Below the pieces are notes generated by a model. It had not been told where the DNA came from, did no database searches, and saw only the letters and a program-made list of their open reading frames with translations. Positions 8,069 to 17,080 of a stretch of DNA of 64,000 nt are shown piece after piece. Numbering within the stretch: the stretch's first letter is position 1; every line of letters begins with the position of its first letter. The position numbers and the translations under genes were made by a program. The stretch comes from Micromonospora kangleipakensis. Lineage in GTDB: Bacteria > Actinomycetota > Actinomycetes > Mycobacteriales > Micromonosporaceae. Location: positions 1,240,001-1,304,000 of the forward strand of contig NZ_SHLD01000001.1 in assembly GCF_004217615.1 (NCBI RefSeq), in the 5' to 3' direction.

Positions 8069-9169
8069 ATGGGCGTGCAGGTCGGTGGGCTTGAGTTGTA
8101 TGCGGGGCCGACGGTGCTGGGCGGCCCGGACGACCTGGATGCGGTCATCCGATCCTTCATCGACGATGCCGTCGAGTCGCTGCTGATCGCCGTGCAGGAG
8201 ATCGACTCCGAGTCGATCGCTCGGGCGATCCTGGCGGCGAAGGTCCGCAAGGTGCGGGTGCAGATCATCCTGGAAGGCGGTTATCTGAGCGAGGAGAAAC
8301 CTCCGGCTGATCCGTGGCCGGCCGGTGGCGAGAACGAGACCAACCGGAGCATCCACTCGGCGTTCCTGCGCGCCGGGATCGACGTCATCACGGACCTGAA
8401 TCCGGCGATCTTCCATCAGAAATTCATCGTCCGGGACCACGGCGAGCCCTCGGCGGCGGTGCTGACGGGGTCGACGAACTTCACCCGGACGGACACCGGC
8501 ACCAACGACGGCGCCGGCCCGGGCGCCGGGAACAACCTCAACCACGTCCTGGTCCTGCACGGGCAGAAGGCGGCCGGCCAGTACCGTGCCGAGTTCCTGC
8601 GGATGCGGGCCGGGACCTTCGGCGAGTTGCATGAACGTCATGAGTCGAGGCCGGCGGAGTTCCGCCTGGCCGGGGTGCGGGTAAAGCCGCTCTTCGCGCC
8701 TCGGCACGGGCCCGAGATGGAGATCATGAAGCAGATGCTGAAGGCCGAGACCAGCATCGATTTCGCCATGTTCACGTTTGCGCAGTCCTCCGGCATCGAC
8801 GACACCATGGTCCGGCTCGTCGGTGCCGACCTGCCGATCCGTGGTGTGCTCGACCGCGGGCAGGGGGCACAGAAGTGGGCGGCGACCACGGGGTTGCGGG
8901 ACGCGGGTGTGCAGTTGTGGGAGAACAAGCCCGGCACCGCGGTCCGCAAGCTGCACCACAAGCTGATGGTGATCGACGAGCGGATCGTCATCGCCGGGAG
9001 CTTCAACTACACCGGCCCCGCGACCACCCTCAACGACGAGAACATCGTCGTCCTCGGCGACCTTGAGGAGACCGATCCGCAGGCCGAGGCCACCCAACGC
9101 GACATCGCGGCGTTCGCCGTCGCCGAGATCCGGCGCATCATCACCGCCCTCGCCCGCCCCGTCGCCTGA
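8069..9169 (+). CDS. Phospholipase D-like protein with two HKD motifs
   Basis: 366 residues with two PLD phosphodiesterase repeats. The first is FHQKFIVRD (HxKx4D) near residue 116, followed by TGSTNFT. The second is LHHKLMVID near residue 295, followed by GSFNYT. Both catalytic histidines are present, so it should be active on a phosphodiester (lipid head group or nucleic acid). No signal peptide was seen, suggesting a cytoplasmic enzyme. Many bacterial PLD-like proteins of this size are nucleases. AGGAAGG precedes the ATG. Confidence 0.85.
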   Translation: MGVQVGGLELYAGPTVLGGPDDLDAVIRSFIDDAVESLLIAVQEIDSESIARAILAAKVRKVRVQIILEGGYLSEEKPPADPWPAGGENETNRSIHSAFLRAGIDVITDLNPAIFHQKFIVRDHGEPSAAVLTGSTNFTRTDTGTNDGAGPGAGNNLNHVLVLHGQKAAGQYRAEFLRMRAGTFGELHERHESRPAEFRLAGVRVKPLFAPRHGPEMEIMKQMLKAETSIDFAMFTFAQSSGIDDTMVRLVGADLPIRGVLDRGQGAQKWAATTGLRDAGVQLWENKPGTAVRKLHHKLMVIDERIVIAGSFNYTGPATTLNDENIVVLGDLEETDPQAEATQRDIAAFAVAEIRRIITALARPVA

Positions 9170-9215
9170 GCATCCCCCGGCCAAGGTCGCCGTTGCGCCG
9201 AAGCGCTCCAGCCCC

Positions 9216-9726
9216 CTACCTGACCACGGCCCGGAGCGTCTGGTCCACGGGGAGGAAACAGACCAGTCCGTTGCCCGGGGCGCCGGTGACCACCCACGGA
9301 TGGCCGACGTGCGTCATGCTGCCGCTACGACTGGCCCGACTGCAGCACGGCGTACTGCTGGCGCTGGCCGTCGTAATCCAGCCAGAACACGACGACCGGC
9401 TCCGGGCGGGTGTTGGCGAAGTCGACGAAGGCCTCCGATCCGCCGCCGGCCGATCGCAGGCTCGGCTCCCTTGACGGCGGCAGGGGCATCACCTCTCGCG
9501 GCCGCGGCTGGGTCGGCTGCGGCTTCGGCGAACTTCGCGACGGCTTCGGTTTGCCGGTGGGCGTCGGGCGGGGAGTCGGTTTCGGCGGACGGGTGGGCAT
9601 TGATGCGCGGGTGGACAGGGAGACCGGCGCCGGGGAGAAGGCGGTGGTCGGCGGCGGCGGCGCGGCCGGTCCGTAGCAGATCCAGATCAGTTCCGGGCGT
9701 TGTCCACAGCGGCCGAAGTTGTCCAC
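9216..9726 (-). pseudogene. VHL beta-domain protein, split by one frameshift
   Basis: The minus-strand frame from a possible GTG at 9726 has a Pro/Thr/Lys-rich linker. It then has FVDFANTRPEPVVVFWLDYD and QRQQYAVLQSGQS, a pVHL beta-domain sequence, and stops at 9325. The missing second half, HVGHPWVVTG and NGLVCFLPVDQTLR, follows directly in another frame to a stop at 9216. Removing one G near 9322 would join them as QSGQSYGSMTHVGHPWVVTG. The N-terminus is uncertain and may have lost a signal or membrane segment. Bacterial VHL-beta proteins are of unknown function. Confidence 0.7.
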
Positions 9727-9811
9727 AGGCGACCGGTGCGGAGCGGCGGGCCGGCCTGACCGACAGCAGGCTCGACGGCAGCACGTCCGAGCCCGACCGC
9801 TGGAGGCCGCC

Positions 9812-9942
9812 ATGCCGCCCCGTACCCCGCTTCCACCGCACCGCCGCCTTCCCCTGCTGGTCACCGCCGACGGCGACCTGCTCGACGAGCTGCTTCGACT
9901 CGCCGCAGCGGGTGGCACCGAGGTCGAACTCGCCGGGTCACC
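9812..9942 (+). pseudogene. ssd (CpaE-like septum-site/pilus ATPase) 5' fragment
   Basis: ATG 9812 has GGAGG upstream. The product starts MPPRTPLPPHRRLPLLVTAD and continues GDLLDELLRLAAAGGTEVEL, the receiver-like N-terminus of the CpaE/MinD-type protein that opens actinobacterial flp-tad clusters. Similarity stops after about 43 codons. The sequence then runs out of frame into a 5'-3' exonuclease gene. The matching far end of the locus, the 3' part of tadE, is at 19.8 kb. This marks the left edge of a deletion/replacement. Confidence 0.65.
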
Positions 9943-10836
9943 CCCGGCCAGTACCTTGATTACGCCGCACTGGTCGGCGATAAGTCGGACAACCTCCGCG
10001 GCGTGAACGGAATCGGTGAGAAGACCGCCGCGAAGCTGCTCGCCGCGATGGGCAGCGTGAACGCCGCTCTGGCCGACCCGCACGCCGCAGTGGCCGCCAT
10101 CGGGAAGGCCGCCGCAGGGAAGCTGACCACCGCCGAGGCGCGTGCCGCGCTCGACCGCAACCGCGACCTCATGGCGATCCGCCGCGACGTGCCGGTCGAC
10201 CCCGCCGCCTGCCAGCCGGCCGTCACCGCGGACACGGTCGCCGCGGTGCTGCGCGACCGCCACCTGCGGTCGTTAGTCGACCGGGTCGCCGCTGCTCTGT
10301 GCCGGCCCGCGCTGCCCAGCTCCCCGCCTCGCCGGCGCGAGCAGTCGACCGTCGTCCCTGAGCCGTTGACGGAGGACGCCGGGCCGCTGCCGATGGCCCA
10401 GCGCGACCAGCCCGCCGCGCCGGCGCTGGAGCGCGCCGACCCGTCGCCGGTGTGCCCCAGCTGCGGTCGGGAGGCCGCAGCGGCGCTGCCGTTTGCCCAG
10501 CTCGACGACAGTCAGCGGCCGGTGCTCACCGGCGGGGAGATTTTAGTCCACGCCGAACACCCCGTCGGGGACCTCTTGGCGGTCCTGGTCGACGGGGTGT
10601 GGGCGGTGCGGCGCATCCAGGTCGGGGAGTACTACCTGCCGCCCGGCAACCGCCGCCGCGCACACTACTGCCAGACGTACCCGTTCGAGTGCGCCGTGCC
10701 GGGCTGCGGGGAGCCCGCTCGCATGTACGCCTGCGGGCCACGGTGTGACCGCCACCCTCCGGCGCCCGGCGGGTGGCCGTCGGTGGGGGCCCGAAACCGT
10801 GTGTCGCCACTGCCAAGCGATCCGAAGGCGCCGTGA
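9931..10836 (+). pseudogene. 5'-3' exonuclease (PolA-type), N-terminally truncated
   Basis: The frame opens directly at the ssd junction with RRVTPGQYLDYAALVGDKSD, then NGIGEKTAAKLLAAMGSVNA. This is the helix-hairpin-helix part of the 5' nuclease family. The N-terminal nuclease half with its metal-binding acidic residues is absent. A 150-residue C-terminal extension carries CPSCGRE and several Cys/His pairs (HYCQTYPFECAVPGCG), perhaps a metal-binding tail. GTG 10003 could start a shorter product. Such genes are frequent on plasmids and phages, so it is probably cargo caught at the island edge. Confidence 0.65.
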
Positions 10837-11111
10837 GCTTCCTGCCCTGATTTGGACCGATGCTGGCGGGCGGCGGAGACCGACTGTCGGTTGACAGCGA
10901 AGAGTTCAGTGCTCGGTGCGCTGACCTGGGCGCTGAAAGGTTGGTGCCGACGCTCGGCGATGGCTAACCCGGCGTTGATCCGCGGTTGATCATGCCTATG
11001 AGGCCACCCGATTACCGCGGGTTCGCGAGGCCCGGCAATCTCGGGAAGCGTGCGGGTCTGATAGGCGACCGCATCTTCGCGCCGCCGGGTGTGTGGGTTG
11101 ATGATTCCACT
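10837..11111. other. Upstream region of the STAND/TPR gene
   Basis: 275 bp without a recognised gene. The next frame is open from 10986, so a longer start there cannot be excluded. Confidence 0.4.
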
Positions 11112-13988
11112 ATGTGCGGCGGGTGGAGGCCGCGTGGCCGCTGGCTGATGGCCGCGCCGGTGGTAGCGCTGGCGGTGCTGGCTTTCGTGGGCGCGGTGTT
11201 GACGGCGAGCAGGCCGCCGAGCTGGCTGGGGTGGTGCCCGCCGTGGCTGCTGGCGGCCGCTGGCGCGGGGCTGGCGGCGGTGGGCACGTGGATGGTGCAG
11301 CCGTGGGCGACGCGCCGCCGCGCGCGGGCCGACGTGGACCATGCCGCCCTGGGTGAGCTGGGCCGCTACCTGGGCTGGTCGACGCGGCTGCCGCTGCTGT
11401 CTGAGATGGATCCGCTGGAGATGCGGGTGCATCTGGCCATCGCCCTTCCCGCGGATCCGGCGACGACGTCGGACGCTGTCACCGGCCTTGACTCCCGGCT
11501 GCCGTCCTGGGTGGAGCGGGATATCGCCGAGGAGGTGCGGTCGTGGCTGGGCCGGGCCACGGCGGAGGGTGGCTTTCTGGTGGTGGTTGGCGACTCCTCC
11601 ACCGGCAAGACCCGGCTGCTGTATGAGCTGCTCGCCGAGCAGCTGGGCGACTGGGCGGTGCTGGCCCCCGACCTGGGGGCCGGGGCCGGGCTGGTGAACA
11701 CCCTGGCCGACGCCACAGTGAAACTGCCCAGGACGGGGCTGGTGGTGTGGCTGGACGAGCTGCAACGGTTCCTTCCCGGCCCGTACCTGAGCGCAGGCGC
11801 CGCTGGGCTGTCGGCGGCGACCGTCCGCAAGCTACTGGACGCCCCGACACCGGTGGTGCTGGTGGGGGCGCTGTGGCCCGAGCACGTGCGGGAGCTGCGC
11901 GCCGAGGACATCGATCCGGCCACCGGGCGCCGCGGCCCCCGCTACCCGGGCGCCGCCGATGTGCTCGCCGGCAACCGGCACCACGAGGTCAACGTGCACA
12001 GCTTCAACCAGGACGAGCGGCGGCGTGCTGCCCGGCTCGCCGGGTCCGACCCGCGGCTGGCCGACGCGGTGGCCGAGCAGTGGTTCGGCGTCACCGAGGT
12101 CCTCGCCGGCGCGCCGGAGGTGATCCGCCGCTACCAGCAGGCCACCGCCGATCAGCGGGCTGTTGTGCATGCTGCTGCCGACGCGCTGCGGCTGGGAGTG
12201 TTGCCGCCGCTGTCAGAGGACCTGCTGCGCGCCGCCGCCCGCACCTACCTGGATCACATCGAACCCGACGACCGCTGGTACCCGCCGGCCCGCGATGCGC
12301 TCGCCGGGCGATCCCGTGGAGGGCTAGCGCCGCTGCTGCCCGTCCCGGACCCCGCCCGGCGCCGGAACCTCGGCTGGACGCTGGCCGACTACCTGCTGCA
12401 GCACCTCACCCGCCACCGCGCCGCCGTGGTTCCACCCGCCGCCACTTGGCAGGCCCTGACCCAGCACGCCAGCAGCCCGGCCGATCTCAACCGACTCGGG
12501 ACCAGCGCCCACAATCGAGGGCTTGGCTCGGTCGCCGAACCCCTGTACCGAGCCGCAGCCACCGCCGGCGACCCCGACGCCAGCCACGGGCTCTTCAACC
12601 TGCTGTGGGAGCAGGGCCGGGAGGCCGATAGGGAGCAGGTGTTGCGGGATCGCATCGCCGCCGGCGACCCCGGCGCCCGCGACACCCTGGCCCATTTTCT
12701 GCTGGGGCGGCAGGGTCGGGAGGCGGAGGCCGAGCAGGTGTTGCGGGACGCGATAGCCGCCGGTGACCCCGAAACTAGCGCCCGTGTGTGGCTCGCCCGG
12801 CGGCTGGAGACGGAGCCGGGTCGGCAGGCGGAGGCCGAGCAGCTGTGGCGGGACGCGGTCGCCGCCGGCGATCCAGACGCCCGCGACAGGCTCGCCTCGT
12901 TGCTACGGGAGCAGGACCGCGAGGAGGAGGCTGAGCAGGCGTTGCGGGAAGGCATCGCCGCCGGAGACTCCACCGTCCGCCGCGGGCTCGCCTCCCTGCT
13001 GTGGAAGCAGGGTCGGCGGGCCGACGCTGAGCAGGTGTGGCGGGACGCGCTGGCCGCCAGCAACCACTACGGGTACTGGGAGCTCGCCCGGCTCCTATGG
13101 GAGCAGGGCCGGGAGGCCGACGCCGAGCAGGTGTGGCGGGACGCGGTCACCGCCGGCGACCGCCACGGGTACTGGGAACTCGCCCGGCTCCTACGGGAGC
13201 AGGGCCGGCTAGCGGAGGTCGAGCAGGTGTTGCGCGACGCGATCGCCGCCGGCGACCCCTTCGCCCGCGAGATGCTCGCCACAGCACTGCGGCAGCAGGG
13301 CCGGGAGGCGGAGGTCGAGCAGGTGTTGCGCGACGGCATCGCCGTCGGGGACCCGTTCGTCCGGGGCCCGCTCGTCCGGCTGCTTGGGCAGCAGGGTCGG
13401 GAGGCGGAGGTCGAGCAGGTGTGGCGGGACGTGATTGCCGCCGGCGGCCGGGGCGCATACGTGTACGTGCAGCTGGCCCGGCTGTTGGGGCAGCAGGGTC
13501 GGGAGGCTGAGGCTGAGCAGGTGTTGCGGGAAGGCATCGCCGCGGGCGACCCCGACGCCGGCGACAGCGTCGTGGTCGCGGGCGACCCCGACGCCCGCGA
13601 CTGGCTCGCCTCGTTGCTGCGGGAGCAGGGTCGGGAGGCGGAGGCCGAGCAGGTGTGGCGGGACGCGGTCACCGCCGGCGACCACGACGCACACGTGCAG
13701 CTGGCCCGGCTGCTGCGGGAGCAGGGTCGGGAGGCTGAGGCTGAGCAGGCGTTGCGGGAAGGCATCGCCGCCGGAGCCCCCGACGCCCGCGACTGGCTCG
13801 CCTCCCTGCTGCGGGAGCAGGGTCGGGAGGCGGAGGTCGAGCAGGTGTGGCGGGACGCGGTCGCCGCCGGCGACCCAGACACCCGCGACAGGCTCGCCTC
13901 GTTGCTACGGGAGCAGGACCGCGAGGAGGAGGCTACTCGGGTCGAGCAGTGCAAGCTTGAGCCCGAGGACCTTCAACCCAGGGTTTGA
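11112..13988 (+). CDS. Membrane-anchored STAND-type NTPase with C-terminal TPR-like repeats
   Basis: About 958 residues from ATG 11112; upstream starts at 10986 and 10992 are possible. Two hydrophobic segments come first (residues ~11-32 and ~40-60). A P-loop domain follows, with Walker A GDSSTGKTR near residue 160 and Walker B GLVVWLDELQRF near 210. From about residue 480 there are about 14 repeats of ~29 residues, consensus LLREQGREAEAEQVWRDAVA then AGDPDAR. These are TPR/Sel1-like units expected to form a solenoid. Near repeat 11 an irregular insertion, AGDSVVVAGDPDARDW, looks like a scar of unequal repeat exchange. This layout is typical of actinobacterial signalling/conflict ATPases. Its target is unknown. 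Confidence 0.75.
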   Translation: MCGGWRPRGRWLMAAPVVALAVLAFVGAVLTASRPPSWLGWCPPWLLAAAGAGLAAVGTWMVQPWATRRRARADVDHAALGELGRYLGWSTRLPLLSEMDPLEMRVHLAIALPADPATTSDAVTGLDSRLPSWVERDIAEEVRSWLGRATAEGGFLVVVGDSSTGKTRLLYELLAEQLGDWAVLAPDLGAGAGLVNTLADATVKLPRTGLVVWLDELQRFLPGPYLSAGAAGLSAATVRKLLDAPTPVVLVGALWPEHVRELRAEDIDPATGRRGPRYPGAADVLAGNRHHEVNVHSFNQDERRRAARLAGSDPRLADAVAEQWFGVTEVLAGAPEVIRRYQQATADQRAVVHAAADALRLGVLPPLSEDLLRAAARTYLDHIEPDDRWYPPARDALAGRSRGGLAPLLPVPDPARRRNLGWTLADYLLQHLTRHRAAVVPPAATWQALTQHASSPADLNRLGTSAHNRGLGSVAEPLYRAAATAGDPDASHGLFNLLWEQGREADREQVLRDRIAAGDPGARDTLAHFLLGRQGREAEAEQVLRDAIAAGDPETSARVWLARRLETEPGRQAEAEQLWRDAVAAGDPDARDRLASLLREQDREEEAEQALREGIAAGDSTVRRGLASLLWKQGRRADAEQVWRDALAASNHYGYWELARLLWEQGREADAEQVWRDAVTAGDRHGYWELARLLREQGRLAEVEQVLRDAIAAGDPFAREMLATALRQQGREAEVEQVLRDGIAVGDPFVRGPLVRLLGQQGREAEVEQVWRDVIAAGGRGAYVYVQLARLLGQQGREAEAEQVLREGIAAGDPDAGDSVVVAGDPDARDWLASLLREQGREAEAEQVWRDAVTAGDHDAHVQLARLLREQGREAEAEQALREGIAAGAPDARDWLASLLREQGREAEVEQVWRDAVAAGDPDTRDRLASLLREQDREEEATRVEQCKLEPEDLQPRV

Positions 13989-14072
13989 CGGGCTGGGCGA
14001 CGCATATGCGGGATGGCGTCGGTGCCGACCAGTCCGATGACCGAACCGAGGCGATCGGTCACCTAGAAATAG

Positions 14073-14231
14073 TCAGCGTGTTCGATGGTGCCGCCCCAGC
14101 GGGGTGCTGCGGCCGTCCCGGTTGACGCAACATGTGACGAGGGAGCCATCGCTCTGGTAGCGGACGAAGCTTTGGATCCACGGCAGGCAGTACTGGTCTG
14201 CGCGGATCTCGGCCAGGAGTCAACCTGTCAC
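14073..14231 (-). pseudogene. Possible 3' gene remnant
   Basis: An open frame with no start codon gives LLAEIRADQYCLPWIQSFVR, then YQSDGSLVTCCVNRDGRSTP and a stop at 14073. The sequence looks natural but is cut off upstream by a TGA at the edge. I do not recognise the family. It lies beyond the conflict operon, in the same direction. Confidence 0.3.
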
Positions 14232-14317
14232 CGACCAGGGGCGGCGAACCGGGCGCGGGCTGCGGACAAGGCCCCTGCCCGTCCCCTCATGCATGCGCCG
14301 ATGCGGGACGGCACGGT

Positions 14318-14596
14318 TCACGGCGTCACCGGAGCGTTCCAGGTCGCCTGCCAGGTCTGCGGACCAATCACGCCGTCGACCTCGAGGTTCTTCTCGCGCT
14401 GGAACTGCACACAGATGCGCTCGGACTCGTTGCCGTACTCCCCGTCGGCGCGGATGCGCCAGCCGCGCTCCTTCATCTTGAGCTGCCAGGTACGCACGTC
14501 GTCGCCCTGCATCACAGGCGGGCGTAGCTCCGCCCGCTGGGGTGCGACCAGGAGGGTGCGTTGCTCGGGTTCAGATAATCCTCGAGCAATGCACAT
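14318..14596 (-). CDS. Peptidoglycan-binding-domain protein
   Basis: 92 residues. From about residue 27 they form one PG_binding_1 domain: VMQGDDVRTWQLKMKERGWR, ADGEYGNESERICVQFQRE and DGVIGPQTWQATW. The repeat normally binds cell-wall peptides. It starts 12 bp after the caspase gene stop on the same strand, so it is probably the third gene of the EACC1-caspase operon. No signal peptide was seen. It may be a detached effector or sensor domain acting with the caspase. Confidence 0.75.
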   Translation of the reverse strand: MCIARGLSEPEQRTLLVAPQRAELRPPVMQGDDVRTWQLKMKERGWRIRADGEYGNESERICVQFQREKNLEVDGVIGPQTWQATWNAPVTP

Positions 14597-14608
14597 ACTT
14601 GGCTCGGG

Positions 14609-16453
14609 CTATCCAGCGGATATGCGTATTTCGCAGTACCGGTTGCTGACGTAGACGCTGGACCGCCCCCCGGGGTCGAGGCTCACGGGCCCGCCGCCCT
14701 GGCGCGCTTCGCGGGAGTCCAGCTTCCGGCCGTTCGTGGCGTCGTACAGCGCGATGTCGCATCCGCTGTTGCCGTTGAAGTTTGTGACCTGAACGGAGAC
14801 CGGGCCTGTGGTGTCGAAGGCATCCGTCTCGCCACGGTACTCCGGGACGAAGGGTAGTTCCGCCTTGCCGGGCCCGGACCGCTGAAATACCAGGCATTCC
14901 GGGTCGTTGGCTTCCCACCGGAACTGGCCTGTCTCATGCACCTGGAACGAACCTCCCACGTATACGTCGGTTACTTTCACCACCGGCTCCCCGCCGTCAA
15001 TGTTGATCACCGTGACGTCGCAACCATTGTCCATGTCGGAGATCGTGTCCCGGATGATCAGGCGCCACGGCGCCGTCGCGCTGAATCGGTCCTGTTGTCT
15101 GGTGTCCGTTACTCGGGGGTGGTCGCTGCGATCCAGAATCAGCAAGGCGGCCGCTGCGGCAGCTGCAGCGAGCAAGATCGCAGCCGCGACCAGGAAGATG
15201 GGACGACGGCGCCGAAGCAGCGCAAGAAACCCCCACCCGGCGATGAATTGGCGCTGTCCGCCGCCGGCCACACGGCGGCTAGAGGCGTCCACCGCGCCCG
15301 CCACGCCGGGTTGAGTGGAAGGTGGAGACGTCCCCGGTGCCAGGATCGCCACGTCTGCCGGTCCGGCCCGGTCGGGCTCGTGGGGATGTGGCGCCCGTTC
15401 GGCAGCAGTCGTTGCGGATCCCGCCTCTACGCTCGGAGAGATTCCAATCGGGTCCGGTGCCTGATCCTGGTTAGCAGCTTCGAGAGCCGCTACCGCGGCT
15501 GCCGCCACCGCGCGGCTGTCGTCGTCGGCGAGGCGTTGCAGGGCGCGTTTCGCGGCCAGCGCCTGCCCGGCGTGTCTGCCGCGCTGCAGGCGCGCCAGCT
15601 CCTGCACCGCTCCAGCGCGGATGTGGGCGAGGGGGTGCTCTATCACCTCCTGCAACTCGGGCGGCAGCGGCGCGGGTGTGGAGACCTGGCGGCGACGCCG
15701 GGCCAGGTACAGCTCGCCCTGCATTTCCACGTCCCGGCTGGGAGTCTGGTGCGGGTTCTGTTCCCGAACCCGGTCGAACACGTAGTCGTAAAGTTCGTTG
15801 AGCGACACCCAGCCGTCCTGGTCGCGGTCCGCGTCGCCGGTGGCGAGGCCCTCCACCACAGCCGAGGTGAACACCGACGGCCGGGGGCTGTGGTCATCGG
15901 CGAGCTGGTCACCCTCGAAGGCATACTCCATCGCGCTGGATGCGCTGATCACTGCCCGACCACGACCACCGCCCAGCTTGCCAACCGGAAAGCTGTCGAG
16001 GACATTGACGTCGCCGGCCGCCCGGACCGACACGCCTTGACTGAAGGCTCCGCCGTAACAGCAATCCAACAGCAGCACGATGCTGCGGGACCGGCTGGCG
16101 CGCATGCACCGCTGGACGAAATCCGCCGACAACGCGGTGGACGCGAGCCGGTTCGGGCGGGTGTTGCGCGCGGCGAAGAACAATTCACCGGACTCGCTCT
16201 TCAGACCGTGACACGAGAAGTGCAGCAAGAGAACGTCGTCAGGACGGCCGTCGGAGAACAGGTCTTCGATGTGCGTGCCGATGACGTGCGCCGGTTCGTT
16301 GCGTACGACTTGCACGTCAAATTCGCCAATTTGCGGATCGCCGAGCACCCGTCCCAGCGCGTCGGCGTCCGCGGCCGGAGACAGAAGATGCCGCAGCCCC
16401 TCATTCTCGTACTGATCGTTGGCGATGATCAGCGCCCTGCGCCGGCCGTTCAC
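14609..16453 (-). CDS. Caspase-family peptidase with TM segment and external C-terminal domain
   Basis: 614 residues. The N-terminal peptidase C14 domain begins RALIIANDQYENEGLRHL. The catalytic His is in LLLHFSCHG (~residue 82) and the Cys in VLLLDCCYGGAF (~132). An EF-hand-like DADRDQDGWVSLNEL follows near residue 222. A helical region and low-complexity linker lead to one membrane helix (RRPIFLVAAAILLAA, ~415-440). The last ~170 residues are beta-rich and probably outside the cell. The ATG overlaps the EACC1 stop by four bases, so translation is coupled. The family is known from actinobacterial conflict systems where caspases act as death effectors. Activity here is inferred from the intact dyad. 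Confidence 0.85.
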   Translation of the reverse strand: MNGRRRALIIANDQYENEGLRHLLSPAADADALGRVLGDPQIGEFDVQVVRNEPAHVIGTHIEDLFSDGRPDDVLLLHFSCHGLKSESGELFFAARNTRPNRLASTALSADFVQRCMRASRSRSIVLLLDCCYGGAFSQGVSVRAAGDVNVLDSFPVGKLGGGRGRAVISASSAMEYAFEGDQLADDHSPRPSVFTSAVVEGLATGDADRDQDGWVSLNELYDYVFDRVREQNPHQTPSRDVEMQGELYLARRRRQVSTPAPLPPELQEVIEHPLAHIRAGAVQELARLQRGRHAGQALAAKRALQRLADDDSRAVAAAAVAALEAANQDQAPDPIGISPSVEAGSATTAAERAPHPHEPDRAGPADVAILAPGTSPPSTQPGVAGAVDASSRRVAGGGQRQFIAGWGFLALLRRRRPIFLVAAAILLAAAAAAAALLILDRSDHPRVTDTRQQDRFSATAPWRLIIRDTISDMDNGCDVTVINIDGGEPVVKVTDVYVGGSFQVHETGQFRWEANDPECLVFQRSGPGKAELPFVPEYRGETDAFDTTGPVSVQVTNFNGNSGCDIALYDATNGRKLDSREARQGGGPVSLDPGGRSSVYVSNRYCEIRISAG

Positions 16454-16842
16454 GGCCGACCCCCGCCCGTGCTGTGCCGGTCGACGAACAGGGTGATCAG
16501 GCGGTCCTGCTCGGCCTGCGAAACCTCAGACAGCTCCAGCGTGTCGCCACCGATTTCGATCTTTACCGTGCGCTTGACCCCGTCGCCGCGTGACAGCCAG
16601 CTGCGAATCACGGCGACGACGTTCCCGAGGGCGGCGGCCGAACGGCCAAGAGTGACCACGAGGCCGCCGAGTGCTACCGCGTCGATCGCCCGCGCGCCGG
16701 GCGGTGCGTCCGCGGTCGACGGGCGGCGCACGTCATCGACATCAAGCTGCAGGAGCTCCTGACGGAGATAGCTGGTGAGGGCATCCAGCCGCTCCGCGCT
16801 CGCGCCCTCCTCGATCAGGCGAAGGTTGAGCTGCCGATCCAT
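16450..16842 (-). CDS. EACC1-like protein (effector-associated constant component 1)
   Basis: 130 residues from ATG 16842, with AGGTGGG just upstream. The N-terminus LNLRLIEEGASAERLDALTS, the hydrophobic middle AIDAVALGGLVVTLGRSAAA and the C-terminal strand-rich VKIEIGGDTLELSEVS match the EACC1 layout. EACC1 is described as the constant partner of variable effectors such as caspases and trypsins in NTP-dependent actinobacterial conflict systems. It probably couples activation to the effector. The four-base overlap with the caspase gene supports a two-gene module. Confidence 0.75.
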   Translation of the reverse strand: MDRQLNLRLIEEGASAERLDALTSYLRQELLQLDVDDVRRPSTADAPPGARAIDAVALGGLVVTLGRSAAALGNVVAVIRSWLSRGDGVKRTVKIEIGGDTLELSEVSQAEQDRLITLFVDRHSTGGGRP

Positions 16843-16934
16843 CAGCCCACCTCTTGCGATCCGGTCGGATATCTTCGCAAGCGTCCACCCAGGACGTGGC
16901 GGCTGCAATCAGATAAAGGGACTGAAGAGATGCG

Positions 16935-17047
16935 GATTCCTGACAGCCACGAGGCGGCGTTGGAAGCTGCTGGTGGTGGGCGACCCCGGCGCGGGCAAGT
17001 CTCGCTCCGCCGCGCAGGCCGCCGTAGAGCAATCGCAACGGCATTGA
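16935..17047 (+). pseudogene. P-loop NTPase fragment
   Basis: A short frame ends KLLVVGDPGAGKSRSAAQAA, a textbook Walker A segment, then stops at 17047, 30 bp before an IS5-like fragment. Nothing downstream restores the NTPase. It is probably the residue of a STAND or AAA gene that belonged to the neighbouring conflict operon and was cut by IS activity. Confidence 0.5.
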
Positions 17048-17080
17048 GAACTCCTGAGAATGATCTAGGGGTTCGTCTTG

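Noticed and set aside
12600..13960. Regular DNA repeats that could suggest a CRISPR array
   Set aside because: Repeats are ~87 bp, in frame, and encode TPR-like units; there are no unique spacers.
14936..16762. 608-residue plus-strand open frame
   Set aside because: Antisense of the caspase and EACC1 genes.
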